A stretch of DNA of 64,000 nucleotides from JBEKTY01 sp049515555 (GTDB taxonomy: Bacteria; Planctomycetota; Planctomycetia; Pirellulales; Thermoguttaceae): the NCBI GenBank assembly GCA_049515555.1, contig JBEKTY010000014.1:15841-79840 (forward strand), written 5' to 3'. Positions 1-8,276 of this stretch are shown one piece after another. The notes beneath the pieces were generated by a model. It had not been told where the DNA came from. It did no database searches and saw only the letters and a list, made by a program, of their open reading frames with translations. The translations under genes were made by a program, and so were the position numbers. Positions within the stretch are counted from its first letter, which is position 1. Each line of letters starts with the position of its first letter.

Positions 1-1
1 G

Positions 2-70
2 CCCTTCTTCGAGGGCCAACGCATGTACCTGCGCGGCGAAGAGTATCTATATTGCGTTGGGCGGGAATGA
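2..70 (+). CDS. C-terminal end of a PQQ-like beta-propeller protein (5' end outside window)
   Basis: Reading from base 2 gives PFFEGQRMYLRGEEYLYCVG followed by RE and a TGA at 68-70. The pattern 'RMYLRGEEYLYC(I/V)G' closes the last blade of planctomycete PQQ-like beta-propeller proteins. It closely matches the tail found at 1249-1362 (RRMLIRGGKLLYCIG), so two related propeller genes stood in tandem. Only the last 22 codons are present. The stop lies 15 bp before the ATG of the next gene, which suggests one transcription unit. Confidence 0.7.
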   Translation, partial: PFFEGQRMYLRGEEYLYCVGRE

Positions 71-84
71 GGAGATTCCCGCCC

Positions 85-1248
85 ATGAAACTCGGCGTCA
101 AATGGCTGTTGACGATGCTTGTTGCGTGCCAGTTGGCCGCGGCCGCCCAGTGCAAAGTGCTTGCCGCCGACCAAGCCCCGCAATGGGCCGCGCCCCCGGC
201 TGCCGCCGATCAGCAACCCTCGCCCGAGCGTCCCGTCGGCTGGCGGGCACAAGGCGACGGTCAGTACCCGTCGGCCGATCCGGTTACCAAGTGGTCGGCG
301 AAAGAGAATGTCCTGTGGCGAACCGATGTCGGCGCGGGCCACTCCTCGCCCATTGTGGTCGGCCGGCGCGTACTTGTCACGGCCGAGCCCGACGTTCTGG
401 TTTGTCTGGACTTGGCAAGCGGCAGGGAACTGTGGCGCAAGGTCCACAGGCTGTCCGACCTGCCGGCCGCACTCGGTGCCCAAGCCCCGAAGCAGGCCGA
501 GCATTATGGCGACGCCACGCCCACCCCGGTGAGCGATGGGAAATGGGTTTGGGTGTTCTTCAACACGGGCATTGTGGCCTGCCATGACTTGGCGGGAAAA
601 TGTCGCTGGCTGAACTGGTATGACATGCGGCTGGCCACCGGCTATGGACGAACCGCGTCGCCGCTGTTGGTGGGCCAGCGGTTGCTGGTGCATTTTGGGC
701 CCCTGGTATGCCTGGAGGCGGCCACGGGAAAAATGTTATGGCAGAACCCCGGCGCCAAGGCGGCTTACGGCACGCCGGCCCCGGCGCGCATCGGCGACGT
801 GGACGTGGTCGTTACTCCCAAAGGCCAGATCGTGCGCATCGCCGACGGCAAGATCCTGGCCACGGGCTTGGGCCCCTGCGGCTACACCAGCCCGGTCGTG
901 CTGGGCGGCGTGGTATACTGCATCGACCGCGACATGTCGGCGGTGCAACTTCCCAAGGAATCCGGCGAGCGAATCGAAGGCCGGGAACTCTGGGCCGCGG
1001 AGCTCGAAGGAGAGTTCTTCGCCTCGCCATTGATCCATGACGGCCGAATCTATGCCGTGGATCGGTCGGCCAACTACTTCGTAATCGACGCTGCCAGCGG
1101 CAAGACCCTTTTGAAGACCACGCTGGAACTGGCCCCCGCCGGCCGCGCCGACGGACCCAACATCTACACAAGCCTCTGCCTGGCGGGAAAGCACATCTTC
1201 GTCGGCAACGACGCGGGCCAATCCATGCTGCTGGAGCCGGGCGATTAA
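85..1248 (+). CDS. PQQ-like beta-propeller repeat protein, exported, cut short by an in-frame stop
   Basis: The 387-residue product starts at the ATG at 85, where a typical signal peptide begins (MKLGVKWLLTMLVACQLAAA). An ATG 33 bp upstream would only add charged residues. The mature part has the repeated pattern of PQQ-like/BamB-like eight-bladed propellers: 'GRRVLVTAEPDVLVCLDLASGRELW', 'ATPTPVSDGKWVWVFFNTGIVACHDLAGK' and 'SPLLVGQRLLVHFGPLVCLEAATGKMLW'. Such proteins are usually periplasmic; their substrate is rarely known. The frame stops at TAA 1246-1248, but the same frame continues without the stop for 37 more codons that form the missing final blade. Confidence 0.85.
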   Translation: MKLGVKWLLTMLVACQLAAAAQCKVLAADQAPQWAAPPAAADQQPSPERPVGWRAQGDGQYPSADPVTKWSAKENVLWRTDVGAGHSSPIVVGRRVLVTAEPDVLVCLDLASGRELWRKVHRLSDLPAALGAQAPKQAEHYGDATPTPVSDGKWVWVFFNTGIVACHDLAGKCRWLNWYDMRLATGYGRTASPLLVGQRLLVHFGPLVCLEAATGKMLWQNPGAKAAYGTPAPARIGDVDVVVTPKGQIVRIADGKILATGLGPCGYTSPVVLGGVVYCIDRDMSAVQLPKESGERIEGRELWAAELEGEFFASPLIHDGRIYAVDRSANYFVIDAASGKTLLKTTLELAPAGRADGPNIYTSLCLAGKHIFVGNDAGQSMLLEPGD

Positions 1249-1362
1249 CTGACCGTCGTGGCCGCCAACTCGCTGCCGGCCGGCTCGGGCGCAAGCCCCG
1301 CCTTCATCGGCCGGCGGATGCTCATCCGCGGTGGCAAGCTCCTGTATTGCATCGGGCAGTGA
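1249..1362 (+). pseudogene. Detached final blade of the PQQ-like protein
   Basis: Codons directly after the TAA at 1246-1248, in the same frame, read LTVVAANSLPAGSGASPAFI and then GRRMLIRGGKLLYCIGQ before TGA at 1360-1362. This matches the normal C-terminus of the family and the tail at 2-70. One base change (TAC to TAA at 1248) would explain the split. It could be a real nonsense mutation or a sequencing error. Confidence 0.7.
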
Positions 1363-1397
1363 CCCGGCCGGGTGGCACTGCCGGCGGAGGCTGAGTT

Positions 1398-1536
<139 letters not shown>

Positions 1537-1650
1537 GGCGCCGTAACCGTTCACGGCTTAGGTTCGAGGGGGTTGCAAAGGGCCAAGATCGCGATATAAT
1601 TCTGCTCAAATCGTGTCAACTCCTAGTGGCCGGTTAGACAGGAGCCGCTT

Positions 1651-3510
1651 ATGTTGGGTCTCGGTTCTCTACCGTTGTTTACACCACCCATCCTGCCCCC
1701 TTGGGAAGGAATGCACGTCCTGGTGGTGCACTTTCCGATCGCTCTGCTGTTGCTCGCCCCGGCGTTTGTGCTCCTGGCAACGGTCTTTCCGCTGTGGGCC
1801 CGCTGGGCGTCTTGGACGGCCTTACTGCTATTGGTTGCGGGCACGGCCGGAGCGGTGGTCGCCGTAAAGACGGGACTGGCGGCCCAGGCGGTGGCTAATG
1901 GCCCGGAGGAGATGTTCGACGTGATGGCCCGGCACCGAGCGATGGGCGAGCTGATCCGGAACGTATTCCTCGTGCTCACCCCGCTCTACGGCCTGTTCGT
2001 GTTGTTGCCGTGCTTAGCCAACCGGCTGGTCAATCGCATCTATCTGGCGCCGGTGAACTTCGTGTTCCTCGTGACTCTGGCCGCAGCCACGTTGCCCCTG
2101 GCGAACACGGCCCATTTGGGAGGCAGGCTGGTCCATGAGTTCGGCGTGCGGGCAGCGGTGGCCGCGGCTGTGGACGTAGCGAAGGAGAAACCCGGCGAGA
2201 AGTTGGTCAAGCCGGAAGTGGCGGCGGCAACGCCCGCCGAGGCGAAACCCGAAGCCAAGCCGGTCACACCCGCAGAAGAGAGCACCAAGCCGGAAGTAAA
2301 ACCGGTCAAACCCGCAGAAGAGAGCACCAAGCCGGAAGCAAAACCGGTCAAACCCGCAGAAGAGAGCACCAAGCCGGAAGCAAAACCGGTCAAACCCGCA
2401 GAAGAGAGCACCAAGCCGGAAGCAAAGCCGGTCAAACCCGCAGAAGAGAGCACCAAGCCGGAAGTAAAGCCGGTCAAACCCGCAGAAGAGAGCACCAAGC
2501 CGGAAGTAAAACCGGGCACACCTGCGGGCGGGATAGCCCATACGCAAGTAAAACCGGCAGAGAAGTCGGCCGCCGTCTTGCCCACGGTTCCAGCGGGGTT
2601 GCCACCGCTTGTGGTGCCCGAAGATAACCCAATCACCCCGGAGAAGGTCGAGTTGGGCCGGCTGCTGTACTTCGACAAGCGTGTGAGCAAGGACGGCACG
2701 GTCTCGTGTGCCACGTGCCACGATCCGCAGATGGCCTGGGCCGAGCATACGCCGACCAGTGAAGGCATCGGTCACCAGAAGGGCGGCCGCAACGCCCCGA
2801 CCGTCATCAACGCCGCTTACGCCACCTCGCAGTTTTGGGACGGGCGTGCCAAGACCCTGGAGGAGCAGGCCACCGGGCCGGTCGAGAATCCGATCGAGAT
2901 GGGCGGCAAGATGGAGGCCGTGGTCGACGACTTGGCCAAGGTGCCCGACTACCAGGAGCGGTTCCAGCGAGTCTTCGGAACGGGGGTCAGCAAGGAGGGC
3001 TTCGCCAAGGCGATTGCCGCTTTCGAGCGGACCGTGCTCAGCGGCGATTCGCCTTACGATCGCTTTGTTCAAGGCGAGCAGAGCGCATTGACCGCTGCCC
3101 AGAAGCGCGGCTGGGAAACCTTCCGCAGCAATTGCGCGAGCTGCCACCGGCCGCCGCTGTTCAGCAACTACCTGTTCTTCAACGCGGGGGTGGGCATGGA
3201 CCGGCCCAGCCCCGACGAGGGCCGTAAGAAGATCACCGGCAAGGACGGCGACTTGGGCAAATTCCGCGTCCCGGCACTGCGCGACGTCGCCCAGACGCAC
3301 CCCTATTTCCACGACGGCAGTGCCGCGACGTTGGCCGACGCGGTGGCCCTAATGGCCGGCGGCGGCAAGGACAACCCCAACCTGTCTGAGATGTTCAAGT
3401 CCATCGGCGACGCCAAGATCAGTCAGCAAGACGAGAGCGACCTGGTCGAGTTCCTCAAGGCCCTCTCCGGCAAATACCCCGTCATCGAGCCGCCCGCCCC
3501 GCCGAAGTGA
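1651..3510 (+). CDS. DUF2231 membrane domain fused to di-haem cytochrome c peroxidase (CCP/MauG type)
   Basis: The 619-residue protein has an AGGAG ribosome site 7 bp before its ATG. Residues about 20-170 form a DUF2231 domain of four membrane segments ('LVVHFPIALLLL', 'HLGGRLVHEFGV'). Residues about 203-286 are six perfect or near-perfect 14-residue Lys/Pro/Glu repeats. The C-terminal 300 residues are a di-haem peroxidase with two CxxCH haem sites (CATCH and CASCH) and the MauG/CCP signatures 'RNAPTVINAAY', 'FWDGRA' and 'RVPALRDV..THPYFHDG'. The peroxidase would sit outside the inner membrane, anchored by the DUF2231 helices. Likely roles are peroxide reduction or oxidation of a periplasmic partner; the substrate is not evident. 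Confidence 0.88.
   Translation: MLGLGSLPLFTPPILPPWEGMHVLVVHFPIALLLLAPAFVLLATVFPLWARWASWTALLLLVAGTAGAVVAVKTGLAAQAVANGPEEMFDVMARHRAMGELIRNVFLVLTPLYGLFVLLPCLANRLVNRIYLAPVNFVFLVTLAAATLPLANTAHLGGRLVHEFGVRAAVAAAVDVAKEKPGEKLVKPEVAAATPAEAKPEAKPVTPAEESTKPEVKPVKPAEESTKPEAKPVKPAEESTKPEAKPVKPAEESTKPEAKPVKPAEESTKPEVKPVKPAEESTKPEVKPGTPAGGIAHTQVKPAEKSAAVLPTVPAGLPPLVVPEDNPITPEKVELGRLLYFDKRVSKDGTVSCATCHDPQMAWAEHTPTSEGIGHQKGGRNAPTVINAAYATSQFWDGRAKTLEEQATGPVENPIEMGGKMEAVVDDLAKVPDYQERFQRVFGTGVSKEGFAKAIAAFERTVLSGDSPYDRFVQGEQSALTAAQKRGWETFRSNCASCHRPPLFSNYLFFNAGVGMDRPSPDEGRKKITGKDGDLGKFRVPALRDVAQTHPYFHDGSAATLADAVALMAGGGKDNPNLSEMFKSIGDAKISQQDESDLVEFLKALSGKYPVIEPPAPPK
2257..2508 (+). repeat. Six 42-bp coding tandem repeats
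   Basis: Six consecutive 42-bp units encode KPV(T/K)PAEESTKPE(V/A). They form the linker between the membrane domain and the peroxidase. Units are nearly identical in DNA, differing mostly at the last Val/Ala codon and in wobble bases, so the array expanded recently and may vary in number between strains. Confidence 0.95.
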
Positions 3511-3540
3511 GCCAGAAGAGGTGTCAGAGAAGGTGCAGAA

Positions 3541-3617
3541 AAGGTGTCAGGAACCAGTTCGATGCAATCCGCGGGCCTGACACCGATCCTCTTCCAGCAA
3601 AATGTTCCTGACACCTT
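3541..3617. repeat. Inverted repeat, AAGGTGTCAGGAAC arms
   Basis: Arms lie at about 3541-3554 and 3604-3617 around a loop of about 50 bp. It sits between the 3' ends of the peroxidase gene and the convergent DUF2442 gene, so it may end transcripts from either side. It resembles the other planctomycete-style palindromes in this window. Confidence 0.7.
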
Positions 3618-3623
3618 TGCCGC

Positions 3624-3932
3624 TCAGCTCGGGCGTTTGGTTCGGCGGCCCATGTTGTTCTCAGCCTTGACCTGTGCCGATCGCGGGGCGGGCGCACCCC
3701 GGAGAAGTCCCTCCGTGCTTAGATCCTCGTCGATGTCCGGCCAATGGATACCGTAGCCGCCACCTGCTGCCTGCCAGTTTTTCCGCTGGGCCGCAGTGGC
3801 GTTGAACAAGCGGGGATACCAAGCCAGGGGAACGGTAATGGTCCGCCCGTCCCGCAGGGCGACGCTAAGCGTATCTTTAGTGAACTTCACATCGACGACC
3901 CGCTCGTCAGCCGCCAGCGCCAAAATGCCCAT
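3624..3932 (-). CDS. DUF2442 domain protein
   Basis: This 102-residue protein shows the DUF2442 pattern: 'ADERVVDVKFTKDTLSVALRDGRTITVPLAWYPRL', then 'WHIHWPDIDEDLS' in the variant form GIHWPDIDEDLSTEGLL. Its ATG lies inside the 3' end of the DUF4160 gene (26-bp overlap), so the two are translationally coupled. The DUF4160-DUF2442 pair is widespread and is often listed as a candidate toxin-antitoxin pair, but the biochemical function is not established. Confidence 0.85.
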   Translation of the reverse strand: MGILALAADERVVDVKFTKDTLSVALRDGRTITVPLAWYPRLFNATAAQRKNWQAAGGGYGIHWPDIDEDLSTEGLLRGAPAPRSAQVKAENNMGRRTKRPS

Positions 3933-4149
3933 GCCACGCCTCCAAGAAGTCCGCTTGATGTTCGTTGACTAACCGTTGAATCCGCCGCAGCACCTTCGGA
4001 GAAAAGCCGAAGTTGCGCGCCAGACCGACGGGTTGCAGCCAGAACTTGGCCGAAAGGTCGTCTCTATCCACATGGACATGGGGCGGTTCATTCGGTTCAT
4101 GGCTGTAGAAGTAATAACGGTAACGGCCCGTTCGCAACACAGTAGGCAT
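3907..4149 (-). CDS. DUF4160 domain protein
   Basis: This 80-residue protein carries the DUF4160 hallmark 'YRYYFYSHEPNEPPHVHVDRDDLSAKFWL', followed by a helix ('LRRIQRLVNEHQADFLEAW'). It overlaps the start of the downstream DUF2442 gene by 26 bp and so forms a two-gene unit. A role as partner in a small toxin-antitoxin-like module is inferred from the pairing, not shown. Confidence 0.87.
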   Translation of the reverse strand: MPTVLRTGRYRYYFYSHEPNEPPHVHVDRDDLSAKFWLQPVGLARNFGFSPKVLRRIQRLVNEHQADFLEAWHGHFGAGG

Positions 4150-4573
4150 GACCTAACCGTTTCCCGGCGCAACGGGTTTGTATGCCCAGAGGCCCTCGAA
4201 CTAACCGGTAAGGCGACTCCCACTTCTGACAGCATTCTACGCGGGCGCGCGCGCAACCGCAAGCGGGCAAGTGTTGTTCCCGGTCGGAATCCTCGGTGGA
4301 CAGGAACTGTGCAAGGAATTTGATGGCAAGGCCTTACCCTGGCTGGGCCGTACCTTCATCGAAACGCTTCGCGGCGCCTCTTCTGACGCCTATTCCCGTG
4401 CGGCGCGATTGCTTGCGAAGGGGCATCTGCTAAAATGGTGGCTGCGGTGGAAGCGGAATCCCACGCAACGACCTTGCGGCGGGCCGATCCCCGCTTTAGC
4501 ATAAACTGGCATCCAAGCCGCCTCGAGCGAAAGCTTTCGGTCAAACCCTCAACCCATGATTGGAGACAGTTCC
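4150..4573. other. Intergenic stretch with no recognised gene
   Basis: This 424-bp gap separates the divergent DUF4160 and ThuA-like genes and must hold promoters for both. It includes a CG-alternating run near 4240-4260. No gene or clear repeat was recognised. Confidence 0.5.
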
Positions 4574-5491
4574 ATGCGACGTCGTGATTTCCTGGTTACG
4601 GTTGGTGCAACCGCGGCCTGGACCGCCTGGTCCGGCCGGCCGGCGTGGGCCCAGGCCAAGAAGGCCAAGGTGCTTTACTTCACACGGAGCGCCGGGTTCG
4701 AGCACAGCGTGGTGAAGCGAAACGGCACGCAGTTGGCCTACTCCGAGAAGTTGCTCGTCGAGTGGGGGCAGGCGGCGGGCTTCGACGTCGAGTGCAGCAA
4801 GGACGGCAGCCTGTTCGACGGCGACCTGGACAAGTACGACTGTTTCGCCTTTTACACCAGCGACGACCTGGCGAAGCCCGATGCCTACGGCAACCCGCCC
4901 ATGACGGCGGCCGGCAAGCAGCGGCTGCTGGCGGCCGTTGCGGCCGGCAAGGGCTTCGTGGGCTTCCACTCGGCGACCGACTCGTTCCACACTCCGGGCG
5001 CCCGCGACGAGGGGCAGGAACATCCCGATCCCTACCTGGCCATGCTGGGCGGCGAATTCATCGTCCACGGCGCCCAGCAGGAGGCCACGGTGCGGGTCGC
5101 CGCGCCGGACTTCCCGGGGGTCAAGCCCATGGGCGAGGAGTCGAAGTTCCTGGAGGAATGGTACACCTCGAAGAACTTCGCCCCGGACCTGCACGTGATC
5201 CTGGTGCAGGAGACCAAAGGCATGAGCGGAGGGTGCTACCAGCGGCCGCCCTACCCCGCCACCTGGGCCCGCATGCACGGAAAAGGCCGAGTGTTCTACA
5301 CCTCCTTCGGCCACCGCGAGGACATCTGGATCAACCCCAAGGTGAAGTCGCTGATCCTGGGCGCATTCGCCTGGACGTTGGGCCGGGCGGAGGCCGACGT
5401 GACGGCCAACCTGGCCCAGGTTACGCCCGAGGCCAATCAGCTTCCGAACAAGCCGCCCAAGCCGAAAGCCAAGCCGAAGAGGAATGTTTAG
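4574..5491 (+). CDS. ThuA-like domain protein, Tat-exported
   Basis: The start is set at the ATG at 4574, which opens a Tat-type signal (MRRRDFLVTVGATAAWTAWS). The mature protein is a ThuA-like (trehalose-utilisation) fold: 'KAKVLYFTRSAGFEHSVV', 'GFVGFHSATDSFH', 'FIVHGAQQEATV', 'KGRVFYTSFGHREDIW'. ThuA-like proteins have a class I glutamine-amidotransferase-like fold and in planctomycetes are common exported proteins of unknown substrate, often near sugar isomerases. The next gene is such an isomerase-like protein. The tail is rich in Lys and Pro. Total 305 residues. Confidence 0.88.
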   Translation: MRRRDFLVTVGATAAWTAWSGRPAWAQAKKAKVLYFTRSAGFEHSVVKRNGTQLAYSEKLLVEWGQAAGFDVECSKDGSLFDGDLDKYDCFAFYTSDDLAKPDAYGNPPMTAAGKQRLLAAVAAGKGFVGFHSATDSFHTPGARDEGQEHPDPYLAMLGGEFIVHGAQQEATVRVAAPDFPGVKPMGEESKFLEEWYTSKNFAPDLHVILVQETKGMSGGCYQRPPYPATWARMHGKGRVFYTSFGHREDIWINPKVKSLILGAFAWTLGRAEADVTANLAQVTPEANQLPNKPPKPKAKPKRNV

Positions 5492-5527
5492 CCGCTAGAG
5501 GCCCGCGAAAGAACAAGGTTGGCAATT

Positions 5528-5606
5528 GGGTGGCACGCCCTGAGCAGCGAAGGGCGTGGACGGCCCACGAACCACGCCCTTCGCTCCGCTCAGGGACGTG
5601 CCACCC
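5528..5606. repeat. Palindromic repeat, GGGTGGCACG arms
   Basis: An imperfect hairpin opens with GGGTGGCACGCCCTGAGC and closes with its near complement ending GTGCCACCC. Family members occur at 48316-48394 and 61493-61556. All three are intergenic. Confidence 0.75.
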
Positions 5607-5654
5607 GTTGGACGCGACATACCATTTAGCCGACAGACCAGAGGAGCGATTGCC

Positions 5655-6680
5655 ATGCGTACGCGCCGTACCGGGCGACGGGGTTCTCTCACTGACAACC
5701 GACAACCGACAACTGGCAACTGCTCCCCGCGCAGCGGGCGACGGAGTTTTCTCGCCTGGGCCGCGGCCTCCGCGGCGACGGTCTGGCTGGGCGGGCGATC
5801 CTCCGCCGCAGAGCCGCGGGCGGCCGGTGATTTGCACCCTGTCCGCCTGGGCGGGCCGATCTTCAACGCCCCTGGCGACCCCGAAGGGCTGGCCCTGGCC
5901 CATAAAAAAGCCGGTTATCGGGCGGCCTACTGCCCGAATGTCAGCCTCGGCGACAGCCGGCGGATCGGCGACGTGGCCCGGGCCTTCGCCAAGCACGACG
6001 TGCTCCTGGCCGAGGTCGGCCGCTGGTGCAATCTGCTGGACGTCGACGCCGCCAAGCGCGCGGCCAACCTGAAGAACGTTACCGAGGGGCTGGCCCTGGC
6101 CGACGAGATCGGCGCCTTGTGCTGCGTCGATATCGCCGGCTCCTACAATCCGACGGTCTGGTACGGCCCGCACCCCGACAATCTCTCGCCGAAGTTCTTC
6201 GACGCCGCCGTGGAGAACGCGCGAAAGATCATCGACGCCGTCCAGCCCAAGCGGGCGAAGTTCACCTACGAGGTCATGGGTTGGGCCGTGCCCGACGGGG
6301 CCGATTCGTACCTGGCGCTAGTCAAGGCGGTCGATCGCCCGGCCTTCGGCGTGCATTTAGACCCCTGCAACGCGGTCAATTCGCCCGCCCATTTTTATCA
6401 CAACGCCGAGCTGCTCGACGAGCTGTTCGACAAGCTCGGCCCGTGGATCGTCAGTTGCCACGCCAAGGACCTGGCGTGGGACATCGAGATGAACGTGCAC
6501 TTCCGCGAGGTGCTGCCGGGCACGGGCAAGCTGGACTACGCGACCTACTTGCGGCGTCTGGCGGCCCTGCCCCGCGACGTGCCCTTGATGATGGAACACC
6601 TGAAAACCGCCGCCGAGTACGAGCAAGCGGGGCGGTACATTATGGAGACGGGCCGCAAGGCGGGCGTGCGATTCGAATAG
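5655..6680 (+). CDS. Sugar phosphate isomerase/epimerase-like TIM-barrel protein, Tat-exported
   Basis: The start is the ATG at 5655, with GAGGAG 8 bp upstream. About 40 residues precede a Tat motif (SGRRSFLAWAAASAATVWL). Part of this leader is encoded by a tandem 7-bp repeat (CTGACAA/CCGACAA, about 5692-5722) that elsewhere in this window is intergenic. No ATG, GTG or TTG lies between the array and the Tat motif, so it appears to be translated. The mature part is an AP endonuclease family 2/xylose-isomerase-like barrel: 'GVHLDPCNAVNSP', 'WIVSCHAKDL', 'EVLPGTGKLDYATYL' and 'LMMEHL' carry the usual metal-binding His/Asp/Glu positions. The substrate is unknown. Confidence 0.85.
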   Translation: MRTRRTGRRGSLTDNRQPTTGNCSPRSGRRSFLAWAAASAATVWLGGRSSAAEPRAAGDLHPVRLGGPIFNAPGDPEGLALAHKKAGYRAAYCPNVSLGDSRRIGDVARAFAKHDVLLAEVGRWCNLLDVDAAKRAANLKNVTEGLALADEIGALCCVDIAGSYNPTVWYGPHPDNLSPKFFDAAVENARKIIDAVQPKRAKFTYEVMGWAVPDGADSYLALVKAVDRPAFGVHLDPCNAVNSPAHFYHNAELLDELFDKLGPWIVSCHAKDLAWDIEMNVHFREVLPGTGKLDYATYLRRLAALPRDVPLMMEHLKTAAEYEQAGRYIMETGRKAGVRFE

Positions 6681-6699
6681 CGCAAGAGGAGAGCAGATC

Positions 6700-7251
6700 A
6701 TGTCCGATGATTCGTGGCAGGCCGACGTGACGAAAATGACGCGCATCCTGCAAATTGTCGTGGGGGCCCTGGTGGCCGGCACACTGTTTTTCCTGGTGAT
6801 CGCCCTGACTATCGGCCCTCAAGGCGTGCCGTCCGCCGCGCCGCTGCCGATCTCGCTTACCCTGATCGCCGCCCTCTTTACCGGCATGATGCTTATTGCG
6901 CGGGCGGTCTGCATTTGGCAGGTCACCGCGCGGGGTCGTCGTCAAATCGCTGGCGGCACCTATCGGCCTGTCAGTCCACAGCAGTGGTCTGGCGCCGCGG
7001 GCAAGCCTGTTGGCGACGCCCAAAGCCTGTTTATGGTGTTCCAGACCAGAACGATAGCCAGCGCCGCGATGTTCGAGGGATGTGCGTTTTTTGCGACGAT
7101 CTGCTACCTGATCGAGGGCGGCCCGATAAGCCTCGCCCTGGCCGTCTGTTTGATCCTCGGCGTGGCCGCGCACTTCCCGACGCCTGCCCGCGTAATCGGT
7201 TGGATCGAGCGGCAACTGGAGACCTTGGAAGAAGAGAGGAGGCCCCGATGA
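6700..7251 (+). CDS. Membrane protein, four predicted helices, unknown function
   Basis: This 183-residue protein has hydrophobic segments at about 15-39, 48-67, 118-138 and 142-160, and a charged C-terminal tail. A GAGGAGAG ribosome site precedes the ATG. Its stop codon overlaps the start of the response-regulator gene (ATGA), so the two are coupled. I do not recognise the family. Pairing with a regulator suggests a sensing or signalling role, which is inference. Confidence 0.75.
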   Translation: MSDDSWQADVTKMTRILQIVVGALVAGTLFFLVIALTIGPQGVPSAAPLPISLTLIAALFTGMMLIARAVCIWQVTARGRRQIAGGTYRPVSPQQWSGAAGKPVGDAQSLFMVFQTRTIASAAMFEGCAFFATICYLIEGGPISLALAVCLILGVAAHFPTPARVIGWIERQLETLEEERRPR

Positions 7252-8156
7252 CGACCATCCTGGTAGTCGACGATTCGGCGGTGGATCGCTGCCTTGTCGG
7301 CGAATTATTGAAAAGCTCGGCCGTGTGCACGGTCGAGTATGCCGCCAGCGGGTTGGAAGCGCTGGCGCGTCTGAAAGACGTGGCCCCCGATCTGGTCGTC
7401 ACGGACCTGGCCATGCCGCTGATGGACGGCCTGGAGCTGGTCAAGGTCATGCGGGCCGAACATCCGCAGGTGCCCGTCATTCTGATGACGGCCTATGGCA
7501 GCGAGAGCCTGGCGATGCGGGCCCTGCAGCAGGGCGCGGCCAGTTATGTTCCCAAGTCGCAACTGGCGCAGAAGTTGGCGACGATCACCTGGGAGGTGCT
7601 GGTGCGGGCCGACGCCGAACGCAGCGCAAATCGCTTCTATCGCTGCCTGGCCGGCAGCGAGTTCCGCTTCGCGCTGGACAACGACGCCCGGCTCATCGAC
7701 CCCTTGCTGGACCTGGTTCAGCAGATGGCGGCTGCCACGGGGCTGTGTGATTTTGCGGGCCGGGTGCAGATCGGGATCGCGCTGCGGCACGCGATTCTCA
7801 ACGCCCTGTTCCACGGCAACCTGGAGCTCAGCACCGAGCAGTTGGAACAGCTCCCGGCGGACACTTTGCTCCAGGAGAACGAGCTGAGCCTGGTCGACCA
7901 GCGCTGTTCGCAGGCGCCTTACCGGGACCGCAAGATCTTCATCGAGCTCAGGTTTTCGCCGGGCGAGGCCCGCTTCGTCGTGCGCGACGAGGGAGCCGGG
8001 TTCGACTGGGCGGCCTTTTCCGCCCCCATCGAGCCGGATGCCGTGGCCAGCCAGCATGGCCGGGGTTTGGTGTTGATGCGGACGTTCATGGACGAAGTGC
8101 ACTATAACGATCCGGGCAACGAAGTGACCATGCTCAAGCGACGCCGCGCGGATTAA
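7248..8156 (+). CDS. Response regulator with C-terminal anti-sigma-type HATPase domain
   Basis: The 302-residue protein begins with a receiver domain ('ILVVDDSAVDRCLV', phosphoacceptor in 'DLVVTDLAMPLMDG', 'PVILMTAYGS', 'SYVPKS'). It ends with a GHKL ATPase of the RsbW/anti-sigma kinase type: N-box 'LRHAILNALFHGNLEL', 'FVVRDEGAGFDW', 'GRGLVLMRTFMDEVHY'. This architecture occurs in partner-switching general stress signalling, where phosphorylation controls an anti-sigma kinase. No sigma factor or STAS antagonist is adjacent. The ATG overlaps the stop of the membrane-protein gene upstream. Confidence 0.88.
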   Translation: MTTILVVDDSAVDRCLVGELLKSSAVCTVEYAASGLEALARLKDVAPDLVVTDLAMPLMDGLELVKVMRAEHPQVPVILMTAYGSESLAMRALQQGAASYVPKSQLAQKLATITWEVLVRADAERSANRFYRCLAGSEFRFALDNDARLIDPLLDLVQQMAAATGLCDFAGRVQIGIALRHAILNALFHGNLELSTEQLEQLPADTLLQENELSLVDQRCSQAPYRDRKIFIELRFSPGEARFVVRDEGAGFDWAAFSAPIEPDAVASQHGRGLVLMRTFMDEVHYNDPGNEVTMLKRRRAD

Positions 8157-8276
8157 ATGACCTTGCGGGATTCCGGGAAAAAGGGGACAGGCACCATTTG
8201 TGCAAAGCACCCTCCGGGCCGTTCCGGCAAATGGTGCCTGTCCCCTTTTTCCCTCCCAAGCTCGTGCAAGGTCATT
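8156..8276. repeat. Large palindrome between convergent genes, likely bidirectional terminator
   Basis: Perfect 23-bp arms lie at 8178-8200 and 8228-8250 (outer bases AAAAAGGGGACAGGCACC and its complement). Outer 11-bp arms (AATGACCTTGC and complement) lie at about 8156-8166 and 8266-8276. The hairpin with A/T runs stands exactly between convergent stop codons, so it could end transcription in both directions. Related GGGGAC...GTCCCC palindromes lie at 20434 and 59676. Confidence 0.75.
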
